DNA of 64,000 nucleotides, from the NCBI RefSeq assembly GCF_013459645.1, contig NZ_CP054861.1, positions 5,072,001 through 5,136,000 on the forward strand. Reading direction: 5' to 3'. Shown piece by piece: positions 9,290 through 17,112 of this stretch; the first letter of the stretch is position 1, and each line of letters begins with the position of its first letter. Below the pieces are notes generated by a model. That model was given only the letters and a program-made list of their open reading frames with translations. It made no database searches and was not told the origin of the DNA. Origin of the DNA: Martelella sp. NC20 (GTDB taxonomy: Bacteria > Pseudomonadota > Alphaproteobacteria > Rhizobiales > Rhizobiaceae). A program made the position numbers and the translations under genes.

Positions 9290-10204
9290 ATGAATGTTCT
9301 GACGAAGACACTGTCCATTGCAGCCCTTGCCGCGACGACGGCACTGCCGGCGCTCGCCCAGGATGACGGCCTGAAGATCGGCATGACCTTTCAGGAGATG
9401 AACAATCCCTATTTCGTATCAATGAAGGAAGCGCTCGATGAAGCGGCCGCCAGCCTTGGCGCCGAGGTGATCGTGACCGATGCCGGGCACGATGTGGCCA
9501 AGCAGATTTCCGACGTTGAAGACATGCTGCAGCAGAATATCGACATTCTTCTGCTGAACCCGACCGACAGCGCCGGCGTCGAGGCGGCCGTGAACATGGC
9601 CAAGCAGCAGGGCGTGATCGTCGTTGCCGTGGATGCCAATGCCGCAGGCCCCGTCGACACGTTCGTCGGCTCCAAGAACCGCGATGCCGGTTATCAGTCT
9701 TGCAAATATCTCGGCGAGGCGCTGGGCGGCTCGGGCGAAGTCGCGATCCTCGACGGTATTCCGGTGATCCCGATCCTCGAGCGTGTCGAAGGCTGCAAGG
9801 CCGCCCTTGGTGAATTTGACGGCATCGAACTGGTCGATACGCAGAACGGCCGTCAGGACCGCTCGGTGGCACTTGGCGTGGTCGAGAACATTATCCAGTC
9901 GCACCCGAACCTCGCCGGCATCTTCTCCGTCAATGATGGCGGCGCAATGGGCGCGCTGGCGGCCATCCAGGGGTCCGGCAAGGATATCAAGCTGACGTCG
10001 GTCGATGGCGCTCCAGAAGCCGTCAAGGCGATCAGCGATGGCACGCCGTTCATCGAGACCACCGCGCAGTTCCCGCGCGACCAGGTTCGCGTCGGTCTTG
10101 CCATGGCGCTCGCCCAGAAGTGGGGCGCCCGCGTGGTGCCGAAGGAGGTTCCGATCGACGTCCGTGTTGTCGATTCCGAAAACGCAGCGGATTTCAGCTG
10201 GTAA
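9290..10204 (+). CDS. RbsB-type sugar/polyol ABC transporter substrate-binding protein
   Basis: 304-residue periplasmic receptor. The signal peptide spans about residues 1-24, ending PALAQ. The mature protein starts [25 protein letters not shown], the peripla_BP_4 pattern of ribose-type receptors, and later carries [22 protein letters not shown] and a [16 protein letters not shown] loop. The ATG at 9290 follows GGGAGG; the ATG 15 bases upstream overlaps that site and is rejected. It leads an RbsB-RbsA-RbsC operon that continues into two SDR dehydrogenases, which points to ribitol, xylitol or a related pentitol as ligand (context inference). Confidence 0.93.
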   Translation: MNVLTKTLSIAALAATTALPALAQDDGLKIGMTFQEMNNPYFVSMKEALDEAAASLGAEVIVTDAGHDVAKQISDVEDMLQQNIDILLLNPTDSAGVEAAVNMAKQQGVIVVAVDANAAGPVDTFVGSKNRDAGYQSCKYLGEALGGSGEVAILDGIPVIPILERVEGCKAALGEFDGIELVDTQNGRQDRSVALGVVENIIQSHPNLAGIFSVNDGGAMGALAAIQGSGKDIKLTSVDGAPEAVKAISDGTPFIETTAQFPRDQVRVGLAMALAQKWGARVVPKEVPIDVRVVDSENAADFSW

Positions 10205-10219
10205 CGTCTCCTCCAGGTC

Positions 10220-10247
10220 GCCCCCGCGTTCTTTTGGGGCCGGGGGC
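10220..10247 (+). terminator. Intercistronic GC hairpin after binding-protein gene
   Basis: GCCCCCG pairs with CGGGGGC in the 68-base gap between the binding-protein and ATPase genes. Position and composition fit a 3' stabiliser or partial terminator that lets the receptor be made in excess over the membrane parts. Confidence 0.5.
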
Positions 10248-10272
10248 GGCCGTCCATGCTCGGGAAAAGATC

Positions 10273-11775
10273 ATGCTGGAACTGAACGGCATCAAGAAAA
10301 GCTTCGGGAGGATCGAGGTCCTGCATGGGGTCGATCTCCATGTCGAGGCGGGTGAAATCCATGCGCTTCTGGGGGAAAACGGAGCCGGAAAGTCGACCCT
10401 GATGAAGATCGTCTGCGGCATCTTCCGGCCGAGTGAAGGCACGATCCGCGTTGACGGCAACGAGCGTCATTTCGCCGATTATGACGAGGCGATCGAAGCC
10501 GGCATCGGTATCGTCTTCCAGGAATTCAGTCTTGTTCCCTATCTCACAGCCGTCGAAAACATGTTTCTTGCGCGTGAGATCAGCAATCGTTTCGGCCTGC
10601 TCGACCGCAGGGCGATGCGGCAACGCGCCCGCGAGATCCTGCGCCGGCTCGATGTCGATCTTCCGCTCGATGTTCCCGTCGGCCGGCTTTCCGTCGCCGA
10701 ACAGCAGTTTGTCGAAATCGCCAAGGCGCTGTCCCTCAATGCGCGGATACTGGTTCTGGACGAGCCGACGGCGACGCTGACGCCATCGGAAGTCGAGCAT
10801 CTGTTCAAGGTCATGCGCGAGTTGCGCAGCCAGGGCGTCGCGGTTGTCTTCATATCCCACCATCTCGAGGAGATTTTCGAGATCTGCGACCGCATCACGG
10901 TGCTGCGCGACGGAGAATTCGTCGCCACCTGCCGCGTGGCCAACGTCGATCACGACCGGCTTGTCGAGATGATGGTCGGGCGGCGCATCGAAAACAGCTT
11001 TCCGCCCAAGCCTGAGCCAAGACCGAACGCGCCCATGCGGCTTGAGGTCAAGGAGATCCAACTGCGCAAGGGCGGGCCGGTCTCGCAGTTCGAACTGCGC
11101 GAGGGCGAAATTCTGGGTTTTGCCGGTCTGGTCGGCTCCGGCCGCACCGAGACGGCGCTGGCCATGCTCGGCGCCCATCCGGCAAGCCGCTGCAAGATGC
11201 TGATCGACGGCGTGGAGACGCGCCTCAGTTCGCCGGCCGATGGTCTGGCGCGGGGCATCGGCCTGCTGCCGGAAAGCCGCAAGACGGAGGGGCTGATTAC
11301 CAGCTTTTCCATTTTGCAGAATGTTTCGCTCAACAATTACCGCAAGTACCGGGCGGCTCGGCTCTTCATCGACATGAAGAAGGAGATGTCCTCCACGCAG
11401 ACCGCGATGGACCAGGTGCGCGTCAAGGCACAGGGCCCCCGCGCCCGTGTCGATACGCTGTCCGGCGGCAACCAGCAGAAGGTGGTGATCGCCCGCTGGC
11501 TCAATCACAATATGAAGGTCCTGATCTTCGACGAGCCGACGCGCGGCATCGATGTCGGCGCCAAGGCCGAAATCTACCAGCTGATGCGCGATTTTTCGGC
11601 CAAGGGCTATTCCATCATCATGATCTCGTCGGAGCTTCCGGAAATCGTCGGCATGTCGGACCGCGTCTGCGTCTTCCGCCAGGGCGGCATCGTCGCGACG
11701 GTTGCGGGCGAGAGCATCAATTCGGAAGAAATAATGAAGCACGCAACCACCGGGAGGGTTCAAAATGTCGCATGA
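10273..11775 (+). CDS. RbsA-type sugar ABC transporter ATP-binding protein (two ABC domains)
   Basis: 500-residue cytoplasmic energiser with duplicated ABC cassettes, as in RbsA/MglA/XylG. The first half has Walker [10 protein letters not shown] (about 37-45), signature LSVAEQQ and Walker [10 protein letters not shown]. The second half has the degenerate A loop GLVGSGRTE, the signature LSGGNQQK and [11 protein letters not shown]. The ATG at 10273 gives the canonical N-terminus [12 protein letters not shown]; the reading frame extends further upstream but without family similarity. Its 3' end overlaps the permease gene by 11 bases, so the two are coupled. Confidence 0.95.
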   Translation: MLELNGIKKSFGRIEVLHGVDLHVEAGEIHALLGENGAGKSTLMKIVCGIFRPSEGTIRVDGNERHFADYDEAIEAGIGIVFQEFSLVPYLTAVENMFLAREISNRFGLLDRRAMRQRAREILRRLDVDLPLDVPVGRLSVAEQQFVEIAKALSLNARILVLDEPTATLTPSEVEHLFKVMRELRSQGVAVVFISHHLEEIFEICDRITVLRDGEFVATCRVANVDHDRLVEMMVGRRIENSFPPKPEPRPNAPMRLEVKEIQLRKGGPVSQFELREGEILGFAGLVGSGRTETALAMLGAHPASRCKMLIDGVETRLSSPADGLARGIGLLPESRKTEGLITSFSILQNVSLNNYRKYRAARLFIDMKKEMSSTQTAMDQVRVKAQGPRARVDTLSGGNQQKVVIARWLNHNMKVLIFDEPTRGIDVGAKAEIYQLMRDFSAKGYSIIMISSELPEIVGMSDRVCVFRQGGIVATVAGESINSEEIMKHATTGRVQNVA

Positions 11776-12751
11776 TGCAAATGCCGATGCGGTCGACGCT
11801 GACGACAGGGCAAACGACAAAAGCTGGAGCCGGCTGCTTCATTCGCCGCTTGTTCTGCCGCTCGCCGGGCTTGTCGTGGTTTCCATCCTGATGGGGCTCG
11901 CCAGCGATAACTTCTTCAGTGTTTCGAACATCTTCAATGTGTTGAGGCAGGTTTCGATCGTCGGCATACTGGCGGTCGGCATGACCTTCGTCATCCTGAC
12001 CGGCGGCATCGATCTGTCCGTCGGCGCGGTGATGGCGTTTGCCGGAACGATCGCGGCAGGCCTGATGGTCAATATGGGTCTGCCGGGCTGGGTGGGACTT
12101 CTGGCCGGGATCGGCGTGGGCATAGGCCTCGGCGTCTTCAACGGCGTGCTCGTCGCCTGGGGAAGGATGCCGGCGATCATCGTGACTCTTGCCACGATGG
12201 GCATCGCCCGGGGCCTGGGGCTGATCTATTCCGGAGGCTATCCGATCAGCGGCCTTCCCTCCTGGATCGCATGGTTCGGGATCGGGCGGATCGGCAATGT
12301 ACCGGTTCCGGTCATCCTGATGTTCATCGTCTACGGGCTTGCCTGGGTCCTGCTTCAGCGTACGCCCTTCGGCCGCCATGTCTACGCCATCGGCGGCAAT
12401 GAAACCGCGGCAAAGCTCTCGGGCGTGAAGACCCAGTACGTGAAATTTGCCGTCTACGCGATTTCCGGACTGACGGCGGCGCTCGCGGCCGTGGTGCTGA
12501 CGGGACGGCTGATGTCCGGCCAGCCCAATGCCGGCGTCGGTTTCGAACTCGACGCGATCGCCTCGGTCGTGCTCGGCGGCACCGCGATTGCCGGCGGGCG
12601 CGGTCTGGTGCTTGGCACGCTGATCGGCGCGGTGCTTCTCGGCATCCTCAACAACGGCCTGAACCTGATGGGCATCAACCCTTACCTGCAGGACGTGATC
12701 AAGGGCTTCATCATCCTGCTCGCCATCTATATCGGCCGCGAGTGGCGCTGA
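11765..12751 (+). CDS. RbsC-type sugar ABC transporter permease
   Basis: 328-residue inner-membrane protein with about 8-10 hydrophobic segments after a 35-residue charged N-terminus. Family hallmarks are the [20 protein letters not shown] stretch, [19 protein letters not shown], the [14 protein letters not shown] loop and [12 protein letters not shown]. It forms the pore of the pentitol importer with the overlapping RbsA-type ATPase. The ATG at 11765 is retained because the reading frame gives a typical polar N-terminal extension. Confidence 0.94.
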   Translation: MSHDANADAVDADDRANDKSWSRLLHSPLVLPLAGLVVVSILMGLASDNFFSVSNIFNVLRQVSIVGILAVGMTFVILTGGIDLSVGAVMAFAGTIAAGLMVNMGLPGWVGLLAGIGVGIGLGVFNGVLVAWGRMPAIIVTLATMGIARGLGLIYSGGYPISGLPSWIAWFGIGRIGNVPVPVILMFIVYGLAWVLLQRTPFGRHVYAIGGNETAAKLSGVKTQYVKFAVYAISGLTAALAAVVLTGRLMSGQPNAGVGFELDAIASVVLGGTAIAGGRGLVLGTLIGAVLLGILNNGLNLMGINPYLQDVIKGFIILLAIYIGREWR

Positions 12752-12802
12752 AACGCGTGTAACAAACACACAACAAAAAAACGCAGATTCTAGGAGAAAA
12801 GA

Positions 12803-13534
12803 ATGTCTGTATCGCTGGAAGGCAAAATCGCCGTCATTACCGGAGCGGCCTCGGGCATCGGGCTTGCCACAACCGAAAAGCTTCTGGCGGCAGGCGCGAC
12901 GGTGGTGATGGTCGACCGCAACGCGCAGGCGCTCGACGAGCTCGTCACGCGCCTTGGCCCCAAAGCCGTTCCACAGGTCACCGACCTTCTGGATTTCGAC
13001 AGCTGCAACGCCATGGTGCCCGAGATCCTGCAGAAGGTCGATCACATCGATATTCTGTATTGCAATGCCGGCACCTATATCGGCGGCGACCTGGTCGATA
13101 CCGATCCGGCCGCCATCGACCGTATGCTGAACCTCAACGTCAATGCGGTGATGAAGAATGTCCACGCCGTGGTTCCGCACATGACCGGGCGCAAGACCGG
13201 CGACATCATCGTCACCTGCTCGATCGCCGGCCATTTCCCGGCCTATTGGGAGCCTGTCTACACCTCGTCGAAATGGGCCGTCACTTGTTTCGTGCAGACC
13301 ATGCGCCGCCAGATGATCCCGCATGGCGTTCGCGTAGGACAGGTTTCGCCCGGACCCGTGGTCTCCGCCCTTCTGGCCGACTGGCCCGAGGAAAACCTGC
13401 GCAAGGCGAAAGAATCCGGTGCGCTAATCGAGCCGGAGGAAGTCGCCGATGCGGTCGAATACATGCTGACCCGCAAGCGCACCGTCACAATCCGTGACAT
13501 GATCGTGCTTCCGACGGCTTTCGACAGGGTCTGA
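12803..13534 (+). CDS. rbtD: Ribitol 2-dehydrogenase-like short-chain dehydrogenase
   Basis: 243-residue SDR predicted to oxidise ribitol (or a related pentitol) to D-ribulose with NAD. The cofactor motif is TGAASGIG near residues 14-21; NAG is NAGTYIGG; catalytic Y153 and K157 lie in PVYTSSK. The stretches CNAGTYIGGDLVDTDP, AGHFPAYWEPVYTSSKWAV, QVSPGPVVSALLADWPEENL and TVTIRDMIVLP resemble known enterobacterial ribitol dehydrogenases from memory of that family. It follows the transporter operon by 51 bases and shares its direction. Substrate is inferred; a close pentitol alternative is possible. Confidence 0.85.
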   Translation: MSVSLEGKIAVITGAASGIGLATTEKLLAAGATVVMVDRNAQALDELVTRLGPKAVPQVTDLLDFDSCNAMVPEILQKVDHIDILYCNAGTYIGGDLVDTDPAAIDRMLNLNVNAVMKNVHAVVPHMTGRKTGDIIVTCSIAGHFPAYWEPVYTSSKWAVTCFVQTMRRQMIPHGVRVGQVSPGPVVSALLADWPEENLRKAKESGALIEPEEVADAVEYMLTRKRTVTIRDMIVLPTAFDRV

Positions 13535-13566
13535 TACCAACGGTCATTGAAAACGGCCGTTGGTAT
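13534..13566 (+). terminator. Stem-loop at the ribitol dehydrogenase stop codon
   Basis: ATACCAACGG (13534-13543) pairs perfectly with CCGTTGGTAT (13557-13566). The left arm starts in the last base of the TGA stop. It is the first of several hairpins in this intergenic region. Confidence 0.6.
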
Positions 13567-13571
13567 TCCGT

Positions 13572-13650
13572 TTGCGAATTCCCAAGTCATCAGGACAATT
13601 GGGAAATTCGCAATTCCTTCAAGGCGAGGATGCGTCAGCATCTTCGCCTT
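13572..13650. repeat. Two further inverted repeats in the rbtD-xylulose reductase spacer
   Basis: TTGCGAATTCCCAA (13572-13585) pairs with TTGGGAAATTCGCAA (13599-13613) with one bulged base. AAGGCGAGGATGC (13621-13633) pairs with GCATCTTCGCCTT (13638-13650) with one mismatch over a 4-base loop. With the preceding stem-loop they make three successive hairpins; a weaker echo (ACGCATCCTCGCC / GGCGAAATGCGT) sits near 13747-13782. The rest of the 263-base spacer shows no gene. Confidence 0.6.
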
Positions 13651-13797
13651 GCCATGAGAGGGTCGGTCCCGGACCGAGCGCGATCACACCGGAGCGGAGC
13701 TGCCTTTCACGCAGATGCGGCCCCGCTCTATCTGTTTGTTTTTAGACGCATCCTCGCCGACATCAGGCAAAGGCGAAATGCGTGAATGGAGGCATTG

Positions 13798-14523
13798 ATG
13801 CAATTTTCGGACAAATCCGTCATCATCACCGGCGCGGGCAAGGGGATCGGACGCGCCTGCGCAACGCTGATGGCCAGACGTGGAGCCGAGGTGATCGCGC
13901 TCAGCCGCACCATGGCCGACCTCGACAGCCTGAAGGCCGAAACCGGTTGCCGCATCATCGCGGTCGACCTGCAGGACCCGAAGGCTGCCCGCGCCGCCAT
14001 GGCCGAAGCCGGCACGGCGGATTATCTGATAAACAGCGCCGGGATCAATGTGCTCGAAAGCACGTTCGACATGAGCGAGGCGGGCTATGAGGCCGTGCTG
14101 GGGGTCAATCTGCGGGCAGCGCTGATCACCTGCCAGGAATTCGCGAGGGCCCGACGTTTGGCCGGCGGCGGCGGCGCGATCGTGAACATTACGTCTATCG
14201 CCGGGCATCGCGGGTTTTCCGAACATCTCTGCTATGCCGCCTCCAAGGCCGGCCTCGAAGGCGCGACGCGGGTGATGGCCAAAGAACTTGGCCCGCACAA
14301 TATCCGCGTGAATGCGGTTGCCCCGACCATCACGCTGACCGAACTGGCCGTCGAAGCCTGGAGCGATCCCGCAAAAAGCGAACCGATGATGGTGCGCCAC
14401 CCTCTCGGGCGATTTGCCGAGGCGGACAATATCGCCGCCGGTATCGCGATGCTGCTCTCGGATGATTGCGACATGGTGACCGGCGCCGTCCTGCCAATCG
14501 ATGGCGGGTTTCTGGCCGTGTAA
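13798..14523 (+). CDS. L-xylulose reductase-like (DCXR-type) short-chain dehydrogenase
   Basis: 241-residue SDR. Cofactor motif TGAGKGIGRA, NSAGINVLES, catalytic Y146 and K150 in CYAASK, and the C-terminal stretch NAVAPTITLTELAVEAWSDP followed by PLGRFAEADN, which closely follows dicarbonyl/L-xylulose reductases. Expected reaction: xylitol to L-xylulose or the reverse with NADP(H). The ATG at 13798 has GGAGG five bases upstream; the ATG 12 bases earlier overlaps that site. With rbtD and the MDR enzyme it makes three polyol dehydrogenases around one importer, suggesting several pentitols are handled. Confidence 0.85.
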   Translation: MQFSDKSVIITGAGKGIGRACATLMARRGAEVIALSRTMADLDSLKAETGCRIIAVDLQDPKAARAAMAEAGTADYLINSAGINVLESTFDMSEAGYEAVLGVNLRAALITCQEFARARRLAGGGGAIVNITSIAGHRGFSEHLCYAASKAGLEGATRVMAKELGPHNIRVNAVAPTITLTELAVEAWSDPAKSEPMMVRHPLGRFAEADNIAAGIAMLLSDDCDMVTGAVLPIDGGFLAV

Positions 14524-14566
14524 TGGGCGCCACCGGATTTCTTCTTTCAATCCGGGGCGCCTGTCC

Positions 14567-15973
14567 TCAGAACCTGATTTTCAACGTCGCCCTGAAATTG
14601 TGCCTCGGGGTGCCGTCGCCGAACTGGCCGGTATAGCTGATGCCGAGGTTGGCATTGTGCCGGAGCCGCGTCTGCAAGCCCGCCGAAAGCACCGCGTAAT
14701 TCTCTGCCTGCGACGCACCGCCCAACTCCGTGAACGCATCCCAATCCCGATGGATATAGGCCGCCCCCAGGAACGGCTTGACATGGAAGCTGTCGGTAAT
14801 CTTGAACCTGTGGCTGATCCTGCCATAAAGCTGGAATACTCCTGCGTTGTAGCTGTCCGTAATCTGCTCCGGAAGCATCGAGAAGACGATGTTGCGCCGG
14901 CTCGAAACGTCGTGCCAGGTATAGGCCGCCCCGAAATCGACGCCGAAGCCATCGAAAGCGCTGCCGCCATAGACGCCGAGCGTCAAGTGATCGGACGAGC
15001 CATCGGCATTGTTGGACTCATTCTGGTAGTTCAAGTGGCCATAGCCGGCGAGCCCGCCGAAATGCATGGTCGGGGACGCCGCGAAATCGCCGCCGACAAG
15101 GAAACCGTTAAACTGGTCGGTGATCGCAGCCACATTGCCGTTGCCGTCGGGCTTCGACCACGAGCCATAGCCCGTCGTCCACAGCCGGATGCCTGAATTG
15201 CCCTCCTCGAGCAGGCCCGAAGCGACGTCCATCCGGTCCGCCGTCGCCTCACGGACATGACGGCTGACCGCCGCCATCGCCGCATCGCTCGAAAGCGCAT
15301 CGAGTGCCGTCACCGCATCATCGCGCTGCCCGGCCATCGCCTTGCCGAAAAGCAAGTCGCCCTCGCCCAGCCCCTTGAAGACCCCGCAATCATCCCGCGT
15401 TAAGCCGCCGTTTGCGCAGGATGCCAATATCAAGGCGTTTTCCTTGAGGTCCATCACCAGCATATTCGGGTTGCCGGGAGAGACCGGAAAGCTGATGTCG
15501 ACGTTGCGAGCTTGCGGGTCGCTACATTCCATATTGCCGTAATTGACGGGGCTCCCGGCCATAATGACCGAATCGGCGTCTTCCCTGGGCACCCCGACCT
15601 TGAAGACGACTGTGCCGTAATGAGGCGCGCCGATATCGACAGCGCCGCCCGTAGCCTTATCCCCTGCTCCCGTGTTCATGTATATTTTGTAGTCGGCATT
15701 TACCGAAAAGGTCTGCGGCTCGGCAACGGTCCCCCCGCATTGTTGTGCTCCTTGAATCGTATAATTGGCGGCATCCGCGTCCGGACCGGATTTTCCCGCC
15801 ACGACGGCCGCCGCCCGCGCGCCGTCGACCTCTCCAGGATGGAAGCCGCCGCCAAGGAAGAGGCAGCCCATCACCGCCATGCGGTAAAGAAAGCAACCGA
15901 CTGTTGCGCGCAATGCATGAGGCCGCATCCTCATCTCGACAACGGAATGATCCCGGAGCTCCGCGGTGGCCAT
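14567..15973 (-). CDS. Autotransporter with short passenger and C-terminal outer-membrane beta-barrel
   Basis: 468 residues. The start at 15973 follows GGGAG and gives a long polar N-region before a hydrophobic signal segment (about 33-45), a feature of autotransporters. The passenger is short (about 55-200) and holds four cysteines (AQQCGG, MECSDP, ASCANG, DDCGVF), possibly two disulfides. A helical linker rich in AMAGQRDDAVTALDALSS leads to a barrel of about 230 residues: alternating aromatic strands (GVYGGSAFDGFGVDFGAAYTW) and the terminal RHNFRATLKIRF with final Phe, the BAM signal. It converges on the DCXR gene. Passenger function is unknown. Confidence 0.85.
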   Translation of the reverse strand: MATAELRDHSVVEMRMRPHALRATVGCFLYRMAVMGCLFLGGGFHPGEVDGARAAAVVAGKSGPDADAANYTIQGAQQCGGTVAEPQTFSVNADYKIYMNTGAGDKATGGAVDIGAPHYGTVVFKVGVPREDADSVIMAGSPVNYGNMECSDPQARNVDISFPVSPGNPNMLVMDLKENALILASCANGGLTRDDCGVFKGLGEGDLLFGKAMAGQRDDAVTALDALSSDAAMAAVSRHVREATADRMDVASGLLEEGNSGIRLWTTGYGSWSKPDGNGNVAAITDQFNGFLVGGDFAASPTMHFGGLAGYGHLNYQNESNNADGSSDHLTLGVYGGSAFDGFGVDFGAAYTWHDVSSRRNIVFSMLPEQITDSYNAGVFQLYGRISHRFKITDSFHVKPFLGAAYIHRDWDAFTELGGASQAENYAVLSAGLQTRLRHNANLGISYTGQFGDGTPRHNFRATLKIRF

Positions 15974-16316
15974 TCAAGTGCTCCCGACAACATGCGGCGG
16001 CAGCGAACGCCGCCCGCGCAATCTCAACGCGAACCTTTACTACATGTGTTTTTCCTGACTTCAATGTTATATTTATAAATACATAAAATCAACTTACATG
16101 TTCATTTATAAATTCTGGAGAAAAGTAATTATACAAATTTAAACATGTATATATTTTGTTTTTTATTACTTTGCTTCTGACTTTCCTCCTGCGCGGGCAC
16201 CGAGTTCGGTGAAAAGGGAATTCGGGCTATGAGCACGGGTGACCTTCCCGATTTGCCTTCCGGGGATAATACCAGTATAAGTCCACATCATTTTTTACGA
16301 CCCACCGGATTAGTCC
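15974..16316. other. AT-rich intergenic control region between autotransporter and GntR genes
   Basis: 343 bases without a gene. Bases about 16030-16190 are strikingly AT-rich for this window (runs such as TTATATTTATAAATAC and TTTAAACATGTATATAT), with ACATGT-type palindromes. Both flanking genes are transcribed outward from it, so it must hold both promoters. The composition suggests a target for a nucleoid-type silencer (MucR/Ros or H-NS-like), which is inference. Confidence 0.6.
16266..16283 (+). promoter_or_regulatory. Putative GntR half-site upstream of its own gene
   Basis: GATAATACCAGTATAAG lies about 35 bases before the GntR start and shares GATAATACCAGT with the palindromic site before the nanEK gene. 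The second half is degenerate. Confidence 0.4.
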
Positions 16317-17066
16317 ATGGCCGCAACGGACATAATAGAGCGCGTTCGCACTGCCCTTGCTGACAGCTCGGCCGATATTCCCTTGTACAAGCGGCTGAAG
16401 ACGGCGCTCGAACAGGTCATCCTTTCCAATGCGCTGCATGCCGGCGAGCGGTTGCCGGGCGAGCGCATTCTGGCCGATGAGCTCGGGCTTTCGCGGGTCA
16501 CCGTGCGCAAGAGCTTCACGCTGTTGCAGGAGGACGGGCTGCTCAGCCGGCGTCATGGCGCAAGGACGGAAATTGCCTCCAAGGTCGAGAAGACGCTGTC
16601 GACGCTGACCAGCTTTTCGGAGGACATCCGCTCGCGCGGCATGGAGCCCGGATGTATCTGGCTTTCCAAGCTTATCAGCCGGCCTTCGCCGACGGAAATG
16701 ATGGCGCTCGGCATGGGGGGCAGCGAGCATGTCCTGCGCATGCGACGCATCCGCACCGCCGACGGCAAGCCGATTGCCATCGAGATCGCCAGCGTGCCCC
16801 AGCGCTACCTGCCGTCGCCCGAACTGGTCGGCAACTCGCTCTATGAGGCGCTGGAGGCGCGGGGCTACCTGCCGCAACGGGCGGTTCAGCGCATGCGCAC
16901 GCGCGCCGCCTCGCGCGAAGACAGCGAACGGCTTTCGTGCCCACCCGCCGCGCCGCTTCTGGTGACCGAACGCAGATGCTTCCTGGCGCAGGGCGACGTC
17001 ATCGAATATTGCGAGACGCGCTATCGCGGCGACGTTTACGATTTCGTTTTCGAACTGCAACGATAA
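16317..17066 (+). CDS. GntR family regulator (HutC/UTRA subfamily), likely amino-sugar responsive
   Basis: 249 residues: winged helix domain at about 20-85 (PLYKRLKTALEQVILSNALHAGERLPGERILADELGLSRVTVRKSFTLLQEDGLL pattern) and a C-terminal UTRA ligand domain (EHVLRMRRIRTADGKPIAIEIASVP, VIEYCETRYRGDVYDFVFEL), the layout of NagR/YvoA. It is followed after 46 bases by the NanE-NanK gene, with an operator-like palindrome in that gap, so it should control the amino-sugar operon. No strong ribosome site is seen before the ATG. Confidence 0.92.
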   Translation: MAATDIIERVRTALADSSADIPLYKRLKTALEQVILSNALHAGERLPGERILADELGLSRVTVRKSFTLLQEDGLLSRRHGARTEIASKVEKTLSTLTSFSEDIRSRGMEPGCIWLSKLISRPSPTEMMALGMGGSEHVLRMRRIRTADGKPIAIEIASVPQRYLPSPELVGNSLYEALEARGYLPQRAVQRMRTRAASREDSERLSCPPAAPLLVTERRCFLAQGDVIEYCETRYRGDVYDFVFELQR

Positions 17067-17067
17067 T

Positions 17068-17084
17068 ACCAGTTATAAACTGGT
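17068..17084. promoter_or_regulatory. Operator-like palindrome before nanEK
   Basis: ACCAGTTATAAACTGGT is a 17-bp near-perfect palindrome in the 46-base gap after the GntR gene. HutC/NagR-type regulators bind similar ACCA/TGGT-armed sites, so this is the likely operator of the amino-sugar operon. Confidence 0.6.
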
Positions 17085-17112
17085 TGCATTCTGGTCTCTT
17101 CTGCGTTGCTAT

